Of a stretch of DNA of 64,000 bases, positions 12,453-21,171 are shown piece after piece. The stretch is from contig JBFWUF010000023.1 in assembly GCA_050247435.1 (NCBI GenBank), forward strand, positions 56,848-120,847, read 5' to 3'. Both the position numbers and the translations under genes were made by a program. The stretch is from JAJVID01 sp050247435 (lineage in GTDB: Bacteria; Acidobacteriota; Blastocatellia; RBC074). The notes under the pieces are model-generated. The model did no database searches. It was not told the DNA's origin and worked only from the letters and a program-made list of their open reading frames with translations. The first letter of the stretch is position 1; every line of letters begins with the position of its first letter.

Positions 12453-13433
12453 ATGAGAAAACATAGAGAGCAAGAGCAGCGACAACCCTCCAGACTGTTG
12501 TTGTCGCTGGCGCTGTTGGGGATGCTGTCTATGTTTTTGGACGACGACCCAACGCTTCAGTATGCCCGCGCGTCACTCGTCAACGCGGTTCCGGCGGCGC
12601 GGGCGCAGGCGGTTATTCAGTCTGACACCACGTTGTCCTCCGCCAAACTCAAAAAAATAGGCGAGCATCAGGCCATCGTCTTCAGCCCCGATTTCGCGGC
12701 CCCAGGCAACCGTGAGTTTTATGAAGGGCTGGGGTTTGTCTATTGGGAGAGCGCCGACTGGCGTCAGGTGTTGAGAGAGATCAAGCAATTCAACCTATCG
12801 CACCCGGAAGACAAAATACGGCAGGTATACTTTGAAGCCCACGGAAGCAACGGCAACGGATTGAAGCTTCAGAGATCGAAGCTTCGGTCGGCTCCGCGTT
12901 CCTATATTTCGCTTGGCGCGTTGCAGGAACATCTTGGAGAAGCGGGAGTCGAGCGCGCAATCCTGACCGCGTGCAACACGGGGCGATTGTACAGGCCGGA
13001 GATTTATAAAAAGCTGAATATGAAGGTGAAGGATCCCAATGTGCTGCCGGCCACGCTCGGCGTGATCAACGCCTCCAAAGACTTCGACCCGTCCGCCAAC
13101 TCCGTGGAACTCGTTCGCCGGACGGACAGCCGTATCGAACAGACCAGCGAAGGAACGTATAGCGAGCTTCCGGCGTCTGTCATACGCGCCCTCGGACTAT
13201 CCGCGTCCACAAAGCATTTCAGCGTGTCGAATATGTTCATCCAGATGATCATCAAAGACGCCGATCTGCAACTAACCAGCACGGGATACGTGCTCAAGGT
13301 CTCCGACCGCACTGAAAGCGATACGGTCAACGAAGCCATCTTTCAGAGCTTCCTCAAATTCCTCGACGGGGTGGCAAGCGATCCGACGGCGTCTGCCGGA
13401 GCCAATTTCTCCACCGAAAAACGCGACCCGTAG
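12453..13433 (+). CDS. Secreted caspase-fold (CHAT-like) protein
   Basis: A 326-residue protein with a hydrophobic signal segment at about residues 14-28 and a possible cleavage region near AARAQA (residues 48-53). The mature part resembles caspase-fold peptidases of the CHAT type: a beta strand ending in FEAHGSNG (H130), then a helix-strand unit ending in ILTACNTG (C174). This matches the family pattern of a His followed by Gly and a Cys in an ACxTG context. The remaining 150 residues have no recognisable domain. The start at 12453 is chosen for AGGGAAG upstream; an earlier in-frame ATG at 12366 would add 29 unrelated residues. The fold assignment is from motifs only and no partner gene is adjacent. 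Confidence 0.6.
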   Translation: MRKHREQEQRQPSRLLLSLALLGMLSMFLDDDPTLQYARASLVNAVPAARAQAVIQSDTTLSSAKLKKIGEHQAIVFSPDFAAPGNREFYEGLGFVYWESADWRQVLREIKQFNLSHPEDKIRQVYFEAHGSNGNGLKLQRSKLRSAPRSYISLGALQEHLGEAGVERAILTACNTGRLYRPEIYKKLNMKVKDPNVLPATLGVINASKDFDPSANSVELVRRTDSRIEQTSEGTYSELPASVIRALGLSASTKHFSVSNMFIQMIIKDADLQLTSTGYVLKVSDRTESDTVNEAIFQSFLKFLDGVASDPTASAGANFSTEKRDP

Positions 13434-13451
13434 CGAGAGTTCGTGGAAAAT

Positions 13452-13550
13452 CCTGGGTACGCATCGCTTCCAGCGTGCTCTCGGCGAGAGGTCTATTGAA
13501 AGGAAATAGGTCCTTTGCCAAGAGCACGCTGGAAGCGATGCGTACCCAGG
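13452..13550. repeat. Long palindromic repeat, 30-base arms
   Basis: Arms at 13452-13481 and 13521-13550 are perfectly complementary over 30 bases (CCTGGGTACGCATCGCTTCC and onward) around a 39-base loop. A related copy lies at 34533-34602. It lies between the caspase-fold gene and the ABC transporter gene and might also stop transcription, although no T-run follows. Confidence 0.85.
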
Positions 13551-13711
13551 GACGCTTTCATTGCTTCAGCGCAATGCGCGCAAATTAACATTAAACGCCT
13601 CACAAGCCGCCCCAGCTAAGTTGTTCAATCTGTATAATCCGCCGCGCTGAGCAATCAGTCCTGGACGGAATTCGATTCCGGCCCCAAGACTTCCCCCGCG
13701 AAGAGAAGACT

Positions 13712-15595
13712 ATGAAAAGACTGCTCCCCAGGCGCGCTGAGCGTGGCGATAAAACCGCGCGCGCTGACAAATCATCGTTGAAAACTCAACTGCGGCTCTT
13801 GCGCTACGTCCTTCCTCACTGGCGCGAACTGAAGATGATTCTGATCACGATGGCGCTGGCCATCGGCGTGGATGTGTTGCAACCGTGGCCGATGAAGATT
13901 CTGGTGGACGACATTCTGGGCGATCACCCCTCGTCTGAGTGGCTCAACCGGGCGGTCAGCGCTCTGCCGGGGCCTTCGGGCGACACTGGAATGTTGTTGT
14001 GGGTGTGCGTCGCCACGGTGCTTATCTACATCCTGCACACGGTGGTCTCGATGGCCAACACTTACGCCACGGTCGGGTTGGGCCGCCGCATGACTTACAA
14101 CCTCGGAGCCGATCTGTTCCTGCACCTGCAACGGCTCTCGCTGAAGTTTCATAACCGCCGGCCCGTCGGCGATACCATCATGCGCATCAATGAAGACGCC
14201 TACTGCGTTCAGACGTTGGTGACCAGCGCGATGCTGCCGCTAGTGCAGGCCGTGATCTCGCTGATCACGATGTTTTTCATCATGTGGCGCATCGAACCTA
14301 CGCTGACCGCGCTGGCGTTGGGCGTCGCGCCGATGATGATGATCCTGATCCGCGTCTTCGGCGAAAGGCTCAGGAATGGCTGGCTCGAACGACGCGAGAA
14401 AGAGACCCGCATCGCCACACTCGTGCAACAAACGCTGAGCGCCATCCCCGCCATCCAGGCTTTCACGCGCGAAGAGACCGAGCACGCGCGGTTTTGCAGC
14501 TACGCCGACGAATCGGTGGCCACGTCTCAAAGGCTCGTCCGCGCCGACCTCTGGTTCCGCCTCTTCGTCGGATTGACGACCGCCGTCGGCGCGGCGGTGA
14601 TCATGTGGCTCGGCGCGAAATACGCGCTCGCTGGCCATGTTTCGGCCGGCGACATCCTGGTCTTCATCTCGTATCTGCATTCACTCTATCAGCCGCTGAA
14701 TTCGATCACGACGACGGCTTCGACGGTGCAGAACGCGGCGGCGAACGCCAACCGCGTAACCGAAGTTCTGGATACCGAGGTTTTGGTGAAGGACGCGCCC
14801 GGCGCCCGCGACATCGTGTTGCGCGGCGACGTGCGCTACGAGAACGTCTCATTCAGCTACGAGACCTCACTGCCCACGCTCAAAAATGTTTCGTTTGAAG
14901 CGAAAGCCGGAGAAGTCGTGGCGCTGGTGGGGCCGAGCGGCGCCGGCAAGACCACGCTGGCCAATCTGCTGGCGCGATTCTTCGATCCGAGTTCCGGGCG
15001 CGTTACGATTGACGGCGTGGACATCCGCGACATCCGGTTGCGTTCGCTGCGTGAACAGATTGCGATGGTCTTGCAGGAGCCTTTCCTCTTCCCCGTGACG
15101 ATTGCGGAGAACATCGCCTTCGGTAAGCCCGACGCCTCGCGCGAAGAGATCATCGAAGCCGCCAAGGCTGCCAACGCGCACGATTTCATCGAGCGCTTGC
15201 CTCAGGGTTACGACTCAGTGATCGGCGAACGCGGCGCGACGCTTTCGGGCGGAGAGAAACAGCGCGTCTCAATCGCCCGCGCGTTTTTGAAAGACGCGCC
15301 GATACTGATTCTCGACGAGCCGACTTCGGCGCTCGACGCCGGAGCCGAACATCTGCTGCTCGGCGCTTTGGACAGGCTGATGAAAGACCGCACGACGTTC
15401 ATCATCGCTCATCGCCTTTCGACGATTCGCAACGCCAACCTCATCGTCGCGATGAACCGCGGCGAGGTGGTCGAAAAGGGACGGCATCTGGAGTTGATGT
15501 CGCGCAACGGTCTTTACGCCAAACTCTACCGGCAGCAGATGGAGATCGCCTGGCGCGAACATGCGACGATGGAGATCGCCGAGGCGGCGGCGTAA
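13712..15595 (+). CDS. ABC exporter, fused permease and ATPase (MsbA-like)
   Basis: A 627-residue half-transporter. The N-terminal half has about six membrane helices (from WREL-KMILITMALAIG near residue 35 to about 330). The C-terminal ATPase has Walker A GPSGAGKTT near residue 408, the Q-loop LQEPFLF, the signature LSGGEKQR near 511, Walker B ILILDEPTSALD near 531 and the H-loop AHRLST. It would work as a homodimer exporting a lipid, peptide or drug; the substrate cannot be told from sequence. GAAGAG lies about 8 bases before the ATG. No partner subunit is adjacent. Confidence 0.92.
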   Translation: MKRLLPRRAERGDKTARADKSSLKTQLRLLRYVLPHWRELKMILITMALAIGVDVLQPWPMKILVDDILGDHPSSEWLNRAVSALPGPSGDTGMLLWVCVATVLIYILHTVVSMANTYATVGLGRRMTYNLGADLFLHLQRLSLKFHNRRPVGDTIMRINEDAYCVQTLVTSAMLPLVQAVISLITMFFIMWRIEPTLTALALGVAPMMMILIRVFGERLRNGWLERREKETRIATLVQQTLSAIPAIQAFTREETEHARFCSYADESVATSQRLVRADLWFRLFVGLTTAVGAAVIMWLGAKYALAGHVSAGDILVFISYLHSLYQPLNSITTTASTVQNAAANANRVTEVLDTEVLVKDAPGARDIVLRGDVRYENVSFSYETSLPTLKNVSFEAKAGEVVALVGPSGAGKTTLANLLARFFDPSSGRVTIDGVDIRDIRLRSLREQIAMVLQEPFLFPVTIAENIAFGKPDASREEIIEAAKAANAHDFIERLPQGYDSVIGERGATLSGGEKQRVSIARAFLKDAPILILDEPTSALDAGAEHLLLGALDRLMKDRTTFIIAHRLSTIRNANLIVAMNRGEVVEKGRHLELMSRNGLYAKLYRQQMEIAWREHATMEIAEAAA

Positions 15596-15606
15596 AAGAA
15601 CCTCGT

Positions 15607-15972
15607 TCAATCTCTGATGAGCGTCAAAATGATCTTAGCGAGATTCTCGTGATCCACAGGCTTGGCTACGAACATCTGCGCCCCGGCTTCTTCGACTTCC
15701 GTCTTAACGAACTCCCTCACATCGCCCGACAGAATGATGATCGGGGTGTGTTGGCCGGATTTGCGGAGTTGACGGCATAATTCCAGCGCGTTGCCGTCCG
15801 GCAAAAGCAGATCGAAGACGTACAAATCGAATTTCTCGTCCTCAATTAACCGCAGCCCGTCTTTCAGCGTCTCCGCCATGATCAATTCGCACTCGTCCAG
15901 ATGGTAACTCAACAGCTCATGACCATCCGTATCGTCGTCAACATAGAGAATACGTTTGCAGGGAGTAGTCAT
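15607..15972 (-). CDS. Stand-alone response regulator receiver protein
   Basis: A 121-residue receiver domain with no output domain. The acidic pocket is in LYVDDDTD near residue 10, the phospho-acceptor Asp is in VFDLLLPDG near residue 53, and the conserved Ser and Lys are in ILSGD and AKPVD. The ATG at 15972 is chosen because AAGGAGGCGA stands about 10 bases upstream; the longer frame from 16065 adds a non-conserved extension. No histidine kinase is adjacent. It converges with the ABC exporter gene. Confidence 0.9.
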   Translation of the reverse strand: MTTPCKRILYVDDDTDGHELLSYHLDECELIMAETLKDGLRLIEDEKFDLYVFDLLLPDGNALELCRQLRKSGQHTPIIILSGDVREFVKTEVEEAGAQMFVAKPVDHENLAKIILTLIRD

Positions 15973-16189
15973 AAATTGTGCAGTCGCCTCCTTTGCCTTC
16001 GGATTACTTCGGTCTGAAGGGTAACGTGATTGCCGGGGTCTCGCCGGGCTTGCGTGGCCCTGCATGATTTTCAGCGCTTCGGGGGATCGGTTGGGGCGCT
16101 CTCAAACCAACTTGTCTCAAAATGCGATAAATTGCTGGCGCCTGTGGGAGGAATGGTGGGAGCTAAACTAAACTGATTGAAACTAATCT

Positions 16190-16211
16190 GTCTGTTCCCT
16201 GGGAAACAGAC
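16190..16211. promoter_or_regulatory. Inverted repeat upstream of the Crp/Fnr gene
   Basis: GTCTGTT and AACAGAC (16190-16196 and 16205-16211) are perfect complements separated by 8 bases. The spacing and symmetry fit a dimeric regulator site, perhaps for the Crp/Fnr protein whose start is 70 bases downstream or for the divergent receiver gene. It is a candidate operator only. Confidence 0.35.
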
Positions 16212-16280
16212 GGTTTAGCGGCAAAGATTTAGATTGAACTTCCAATCATTAGTTCGGGAAAAACCCGAAGGAGAGACCTG

Positions 16281-16997
16281 GTGCCAGAAGACAAAAAAAA
16301 TCCTGCCAGTAGCAGGCTGTTGGCGGCTCTGTCAGCAAATGAATACCGACGAATTCTCCCCCACCTGGAATCTATTGAACTCAAACAAGGCGAGCGCATT
16401 TACACCGCGCGACAGAAGATTGATTACGCCTACTTCCCCTCTACGGCGTTGCTCTCGCTCATAATTTTGTCGCGCAATGGCGATCTGGTAGAAGCTGGAA
16501 TTTACGGCAGCGAGGCGCTGGTTGGAGTTTCCCTGCTCCTGGGCGCTGACATTTCGCCTCACCTGATAGAGGTGCAGATCGGAGGAACGGCGCTCAGAAT
16601 AAGAGCCGAGGTTTTGAAGGATTTGTGCGGCAAAGCGTCTTGCGGCCTACGGCATCACCTGCTGCGTTACGCGCACACAGTGATGATTCAGATGGCGCAA
16701 ATGACCGTCTGCTGCAGCTTCCACACGGTCAGACAGCGTCTGAGCCGTTGGCTGCTGATGGCGCAGGACCGCATTCAGTCCGACCGAATCCCCCTGACCA
16801 AAGAGATTATCGCGGGCTTGATCGGTTCCCGCCGCCCCAGAGTCAGCATCGAGATCGGATCTCTGCAAAGCGCCGGCCTGATTAAATCCAATCGCGGGAT
16901 CATCAGCATCGTTGATCGTGAGGGATTGGAAGAGGCTTCCTGTGAATGCTATCGCGTGATCAAGGAAGAGATTGACGACCTTCTCAACACTGGCTGA
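16281..16997 (+). CDS. Crp/Fnr family transcriptional regulator
   Basis: A 238-residue regulator with an N-terminal cyclic-nucleotide-binding-like beta roll (about residues 25-145) and a C-terminal winged helix-turn-helix (PLTKEIIAGLIGSRRPRVS, about 175-195). The sensor domain lacks the FGE...R(S/T)A phosphate-binding cassette of true cAMP receptors and shows no Fnr cysteine cluster at its N-terminus, so the signal is unknown. The start is GTG, supported by AAGGAGAGA about 6 bases upstream. A paralogue of the same subtype lies at 25474-26283. Confidence 0.9.
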   Translation: MPEDKKNPASSRLLAALSANEYRRILPHLESIELKQGERIYTARQKIDYAYFPSTALLSLIILSRNGDLVEAGIYGSEALVGVSLLLGADISPHLIEVQIGGTALRIRAEVLKDLCGKASCGLRHHLLRYAHTVMIQMAQMTVCCSFHTVRQRLSRWLLMAQDRIQSDRIPLTKEIIAGLIGSRRPRVSIEIGSLQSAGLIKSNRGIISIVDREGLEEASCECYRVIKEEIDDLLNTG

Positions 16998-17046
16998 AGC
17001 CGTTCGGTAGTGTACAAAAGTGATGCTACGGGTCTGGCGAGTTTCC

Positions 17047-17149
17047 TTCACCGCAGAGGCGCGGAGAACGCAGAGGAAACGCCGAGAGATTGCCAGAAGG
17101 TTCTTTCTCGTTATTCTTCTCTGCGACGTCTCTGCGTCTCTGCGGTGAA
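17047..17149. repeat. TTCACCGCAGAG hairpin repeat, copy 1
   Basis: The element begins TTCACCGCAGAGGCGCGGAG and ends with the complement (CTCTGCGGTGAA). Both arms contain short CGCAGAG-like units, and the centre is variable. It lies between the Crp/Fnr gene and the histidine phosphatase gene. Related hairpins are at 20102-20219, 32401-32515, 47025-47116 and, degenerate, near 27111-27195. Confidence 0.85.
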
Positions 17150-17182
17150 CTCGGCATTACATTTTTAGCGCCACCAAATTTT

Positions 17183-17782
17183 TCAGAACAGCTCTCCCGT
17201 GTTGTTGACGCAAACGATATGCGGGTAGTGGCCGCCGACTTCAACGACGCTCACGGAAGCCGTGCCGATCTCGACGCGGTGAAAAAGATCGAGCGGGATT
17301 CCGGCGTAATAAGCTATCGCTGATTTGATCACGTCGCCGTGGCTGACGACGGCGACCATCTGATCGGGGTGCCGCGCGCGCAACAGTTCCAGCGCGGCGA
17401 TCATTCGCGCCTGCGCCTCCAACTGTGTCTCTCCGCCCGGCGCGCGCGTCAGGCTGCGCAGCGAATTGAACCGCCGCCAGAGCGGGTCGTTGTTCAGTTC
17501 AGATAGTTCGCGCCCAGTCCATTCTCCGAATTTCACTTCGCCAACATCTTCAACGACCTGAACATCGAGGCCAAACTTCCGGCTGATTGGTTGAGCGGTC
17601 TCGCATGCGCGTTCGAGCGGGCTGCTGTAGATCGCCTTTATCGGCGCGTCCGCCAGGCGTTCGGCCAGTCGAGCGGCCTCCCATCGGCCTTTGTCGTTCA
17701 GATAAACGCCAGGCGTCCAACCGGCGACGGCCCTGCCTACGGAGTCTGTCATTCCGTGGCGAATCAACAGAAATCTGGTCAT
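17183..17782 (-). CDS. Histidine phosphatase superfamily protein (phosphoglycerate mutase-like)
   Basis: A 199-residue phosphohydrolase. The catalytic RHG motif is at residues 8-10 (LIRHGMTD), the conserved SSPLERA follows near residue 52, the GEW segment is near 85, and the second catalytic His is in VVSHGDV near 145. These enzymes remove phosphate from small molecules such as sugar phosphates through a phospho-His. The ATG at 17782 is chosen because GGGAGTG, overlapping the stop of the upstream HAD gene, is about 8 bases ahead. It is the last gene of a minus-strand run; its substrate may be the product of the preceding kinase and phosphatase genes. Confidence 0.88.
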   Translation of the reverse strand: MTRFLLIRHGMTDSVGRAVAGWTPGVYLNDKGRWEAARLAERLADAPIKAIYSSPLERACETAQPISRKFGLDVQVVEDVGEVKFGEWTGRELSELNNDPLWRRFNSLRSLTRAPGGETQLEAQARMIAALELLRARHPDQMVAVVSHGDVIKSAIAYYAGIPLDLFHRVEIGTASVSVVEVGGHYPHIVCVNNTGELF

Positions 17783-17790
17783 AACGGTAT

Positions 17791-18282
17791 TCACTCCCAT
17801 TCGAAAAAATCCCTCGCCCAGACGAACGATACGCCCGCGCGGCGGGCGGCTTCACAGTCGTTTTCTGAATCGCCGACGAACATAGTTTCAGAGGGCGCGA
17901 CGCCGCGCGAGCGCATGATCTCGATCAGCATTCCGGGTTCGGGTTTGCGGCAGCGGCAATCAACTTCGAGCGCGTGCGGGCAGAAGCGGATCGTAACGCT
18001 GGTCGAATCGCAACCAGTGGCCGCGCAGATCATCTCTTCGAGCAGTTGATACGCCATTCGTTCGCTGAGATGGCCGTAAGCCACCTGATCCTGATTCGAC
18101 GCCACGCCCAGCGCCAGATCGCGCTCGCGCCAGTTGACGCCAGACAGCGCCTCTTTGACTTTCGGCATCAGTTCCCACTCGCCGGGAGCGTGCGGGCACG
18201 GCTTTCCAGCAACGGTCGTTCGGCGCAGCGTGCCGTCAGCGTCGAAGATGATCAATCTGATCTGTTCAGGGATGTCTCGCAT
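17791..18282 (-). CDS. HAD-IIIA phosphatase, GmhB/HisB-N-like
   Basis: A 163-residue HAD phosphatase. Motif I is FDADGT (residues 13-18), with two catalytic aspartates, and motif IV is FVGDSENDCEAA near residue 138. The insert CPHALEVDCRC near residue 100 has the Cys-x-His...Cys-x-Cys arrangement that binds zinc in heptose-bisphosphate phosphatase GmhB and histidinol phosphatase. This suggests a sugar-phosphate or related substrate, but not which one. The start overlaps the end of the PRTase-kinase gene by 17 bases, so the two are translationally coupled. Confidence 0.85.
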   Translation of the reverse strand: MRDIPEQIRLIIFDADGTLRRTTVAGKPCPHAPGEWELMPKVKEALSGVNWRERDLALGVASNQDQVAYGHLSERMAYQLLEEMICAATGCDSTSVTIRFCPHALEVDCRCRKPEPGMLIEIMRSRGVAPSETMFVGDSENDCEAARRAGVSFVWARDFFEWE

Positions 18283-20029
18283 GATTCCTCAAAGCGATCA
18301 CAAGCAAAGCCGCATAACGATCAGCCAACGTTTTGAACCTTGCGGCGTCGGTGGAAGCCCCCAACGTCGTCGAGGCCAGCGTCGCGTAACCGAGCCGATA
18401 AGCCGGATAGGCGATCAGGAAAAACGGCAGCCGCTCGGCGGCGCCACAGTCGCTGCTCAACGCGCGGTATCGGTTGATCAGGTAGTTTCGCTGCTCAACG
18501 TTCAGCATGAATTCAACACAGGTTCCGGCTATGTCCCAGGCGATGTCCTGCGGCCCCGGGAAGAAATGATCGTCGTGATGGTCAACGCCGTCGGTCTTGA
18601 TGAAGCCGTCTTTCACGCGCAGCCATTCGTGCGGCAGCATTCGCCCGTCAATAGCCGTGATTGAAGCGCCGCCAGCAAATGCTCTCAAACCTTCCTGCTT
18701 CACCAGCTTTTCAGCCCACTCTTCGCCCAAACCTTCGGCAACATTGATTCGAATCATCTCCATCAACTCTTCGCGCGAGGCGCCGGCGCTCGACGGAAAA
18801 TTCTTTCGCAGATGAGCGAGATAATCTGCGATGGCGCCAAGCAGACGCCGGTCAACATCGCATCGCCGCAGAGGCCGTCCCTGAACAAATTCGCTGGCGA
18901 TGAAACCATCTTTCAACCCGAACACGCGCGGGGCGAATCCGGCTTCAGCCAGCGCCTCGGCGCGTTCCAGCTTCTGTCCGCCGTAACGCCCCAGCCCGGC
19001 GAACTTCAGCCAGAGCTTTTCATCGCTCCCCCGCCTCCGGCAAAGATATTTGCGCTGCTCGTGCTGGGGCTGCGATGGCGGATAATCGGTTTCGTCGTTG
19101 CAAAAAATCTTTCGCCACGCGCCCGCCGACAGATCAATCATCTCATCGCACGCGCCCTCTTCTGACAATATGGATTGCGCGAGCCTGCCGCTCTCGATCC
19201 ACACCTGCTCGAAACTCGCGGTGTTCTTGCGATGCCTGCGCCAACGTTCGCGCGCCGCGCCGGAAACGAAATGCGATCCGTCCGGCTCCCAGCTTGGAAA
19301 GAACGTTATCCGCTCATCGCCCACGCCAAGTTCCGAGAGCTTGCGCGCGACGCAGGTTAGCGAGGAACCGCTCAGGCCAGGCCCTTCATCAACGATCAGA
19401 AAATGCGCTCCAGCCAACGAACGCCAGCGATCTTCAAGCTCCGGCGCAAGCTCCAGCCTGCGGTCGAACGGATGCCCGCGAGGACGCACGGTGAATGAGT
19501 CAACTTCAACGCCACACTCCGCCAAAGCCGCGCCCACCACAGCCGACAGGCTCGCGCCGATGCCGCGCACGCCGATGATCACTGCGCGGCGCGGGCGTTG
19601 CTCCTGAATGAAGTTGACGCTAGCTTCAAGATAAGTTTCCGGATAGAGGCCGTAGTAGGCATAGCCTTCAGGCGGGCTTAGTTGCGCCGAATGAGGAAGC
19701 TCGCGCAGGCTCAGTTCATCAAAGGCTCTTTTCAATTCGCCGATCAGCGGCCTGGCCTCGTCAATTTCCCTTCTCCACGAAGCGCAAAACACACGCCCGG
19801 CCAGCAGACTCGTTCGCCTGAACACGCGCAGCGTCGCGCAATCGAAATCCATTTCAGGCGACAATGCGTCGGCCACGCCCGCTTCAATCTCTCCGAAATC
19901 AACCAGCAGGGCGACGGCTTGATCGTGATTCGCCAAACCGCCGCGCTCATACCGCGCCAAATCGGCGCGAAAACGCGCGAGCAGGTGTGAAACGGAGACG
20001 GTTTGTTTTGTCGAACGGTAAACAATCAT
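18266..20029 (-). CDS. Fusion of a phosphoribosyltransferase-like domain and an APH-like kinase domain
   Basis: A 587-residue protein with two apparent parts. Around residues 145-250 a Rossmann-like pattern (RAVIIGVRGIGASLSAVV, then FLIVDEGPGLSGSSL) resembles a type I phosphoribosyltransferase, with DEGPGLSGSS in the place of the PRPP-binding loop. From about residue 330 the sequence resembles aminoglycoside-phosphotransferase-type kinases: LWLKFAG (possible ATP-site Lys), IASEFVQGRPL (hinge), AIDGRMLPHEWL (catalytic-loop position) and DHHDDHFFPGPQDIAWD (metal-binding position). Nothing in the first 140 residues is recognised. The fusion and its neighbours suggest chemistry on a phosphorylated sugar or ribosyl compound. 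Both domain calls rest on motif similarity by eye. Confidence 0.6.
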   Translation of the reverse strand: MIVYRSTKQTVSVSHLLARFRADLARYERGGLANHDQAVALLVDFGEIEAGVADALSPEMDFDCATLRVFRRTSLLAGRVFCASWRREIDEARPLIGELKRAFDELSLRELPHSAQLSPPEGYAYYGLYPETYLEASVNFIQEQRPRRAVIIGVRGIGASLSAVVGAALAECGVEVDSFTVRPRGHPFDRRLELAPELEDRWRSLAGAHFLIVDEGPGLSGSSLTCVARKLSELGVGDERITFFPSWEPDGSHFVSGAARERWRRHRKNTASFEQVWIESGRLAQSILSEEGACDEMIDLSAGAWRKIFCNDETDYPPSQPQHEQRKYLCRRRGSDEKLWLKFAGLGRYGGQKLERAEALAEAGFAPRVFGLKDGFIASEFVQGRPLRRCDVDRRLLGAIADYLAHLRKNFPSSAGASREELMEMIRINVAEGLGEEWAEKLVKQEGLRAFAGGASITAIDGRMLPHEWLRVKDGFIKTDGVDHHDDHFFPGPQDIAWDIAGTCVEFMLNVEQRNYLINRYRALSSDCGAAERLPFFLIAYPAYRLGYATLASTTLGASTDAARFKTLADRYAALLVIALRNHARHP

Positions 20030-20057
20030 TGTCGCCGTCTGAACATCGCTAATGAGT

Positions 20058-20281
20058 TGTCCAAAAATAACTTGATCATTTCAGAATGAGCCTGTGTCAG
20101 GTTCACCGCTGAGGCGCGGGGTACCCTGAGGAAACGCAGATTGAGAAAGAAAGGGTGAGAGGGAAATCCCTGCTCTTTCCTCTGCGTTTCCTCAGCGTTC
20201 TCCGCGCCTCAGCGGTGAATGGCGTCTCGCTCACCTCAAACTTCGCGGCGCAAAACGATCAACATAGTTTTTGAACAAATC
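20058..20281. mobile_element. MITE-like element with terminal inverted repeats, copy A
   Basis: The centre (20102-20219) is the TTCACCGC...GCGGTGAA hairpin. Its left flank begins TGTCCAAAAATAACTTGATC, and its right flank ends with AAACGATCAA then GTTTTTGAACAAATCC, an imperfect inverted copy. Both flanks and the centre match the element near 32341-32570 in the opposite orientation. No coding capacity is visible, so it would need a transposase from elsewhere. The right end supplies the stop codon of the glycoside hydrolase frame at 20282. Confidence 0.6.
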
Positions 20282-21169
20282 CTAAACCGCATACCGGCGC
20301 GTCATTCGCGCGCAAAATTCAGCGAACTCTTCTGGCTGCCTCGGCGGGCTGGTGTGATGCTGGCGCAGCCCGCGCGATTCAGGCGTGTAGCAGAACGTGA
20401 GCGTTACGTCGAACTCTTCAAGCGACTTCATCTGCCGGTCGAACCATTGGCCGGCGTTCGGGCGCAAACTGTCGGCCCAGCTCAATCCCGTGCGCAGGTG
20501 TTTCACACCGAGCTGCCGCAGCCGTTTCACCGCGTCATCCAGGCGATGATCTTCAAAATGGAACCACTGGCAGATGCCGAGCGCGGGCGCGTAATCGGCG
20601 AACTGGCCGAACGCTCTTTTCGGCGCGCCGTCTTCGCGCATCAATCCCATGTAAAAATGGCGATAGTAGGCCGACCCTTCGGCTTCCCGATGCCGCGTCG
20701 TCGCGGGCCACGCGCGAGGCAGATCGTAAAGACTGTACCAGTGGATTCGTTCGACGCTGCCGACAAGCAACTCAGCCGTGCGCCGCAAACCGAACTCCTG
20801 AATCTCCTCGGCGCCGAAGGTTGAAACGCCGACTTCCGAAACCCACAACGGCAGAGTGGTCACCGATTGAATCTCACGCAGCTTGTCCGGCCATTCGTTA
20901 ATCTGCCAGTGATTCCAGTCGAGCGGGAACCCGTGCGCAGCGACCACATCAACATACGAAAGCACGCCCTGGCCGCGCATATTCAGAATGAAGACCGGAT
21001 CAATCGGCGAAATGCCGCCGAGGACTTTCAGCAGTCGCGGATTTTCAGCAGCCACCGCCACCGCCGCCTGCTTCACCATTCCGCCGTAAAGACGCCATTC
21101 GGGGTCAATCTCGAAATCCCAATGCGATTTGTTGTTCGGCTCGTTCCAGAACATCACTGCTTCGATCAC
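20282..21169 (-). CDS. GH39/GH5-type glycoside hydrolase with re-ordered halves
   Basis: A 295-residue glycosidase-like protein. The acid/base Glu is in WNEPNN at residues 8-13, and the nucleophile Glu is in WVSEVG near residue 111. In related TIM-barrel enzymes the part beginning WFHFEDHR...LRTGLSWAD and reaching TSPPR comes before WNEPNN; here it forms the C-terminal third (about residues 205-295). The chain is therefore either circularly permuted or the middle of a tandem duplication that lost both ends. The start is GTG at 21169, well placed after AGCAGGAGAAA, and the stop TAG falls at the edge of the repeat element. Activity is uncertain. It lies 2 bases after the nucleotidyltransferase gene. 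Confidence 0.65.
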   Translation of the reverse strand: MIEAVMFWNEPNNKSHWDFEIDPEWRLYGGMVKQAAVAVAAENPRLLKVLGGISPIDPVFILNMRGQGVLSYVDVVAAHGFPLDWNHWQINEWPDKLREIQSVTTLPLWVSEVGVSTFGAEEIQEFGLRRTAELLVGSVERIHWYSLYDLPRAWPATTRHREAEGSAYYRHFYMGLMREDGAPKRAFGQFADYAPALGICQWFHFEDHRLDDAVKRLRQLGVKHLRTGLSWADSLRPNAGQWFDRQMKSLEEFDVTLTFCYTPESRGLRQHHTSPPRQPEEFAEFCARMTRRYAV

Positions 21170-21171
21170 GA

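Noticed and set aside
16190..16211. Canonical Crp or Fnr box
   Set aside because: The half-sites GTCTGTT/AACAGAC do not match TGTGA or TTGAT; kept only as an unspecified inverted repeat.
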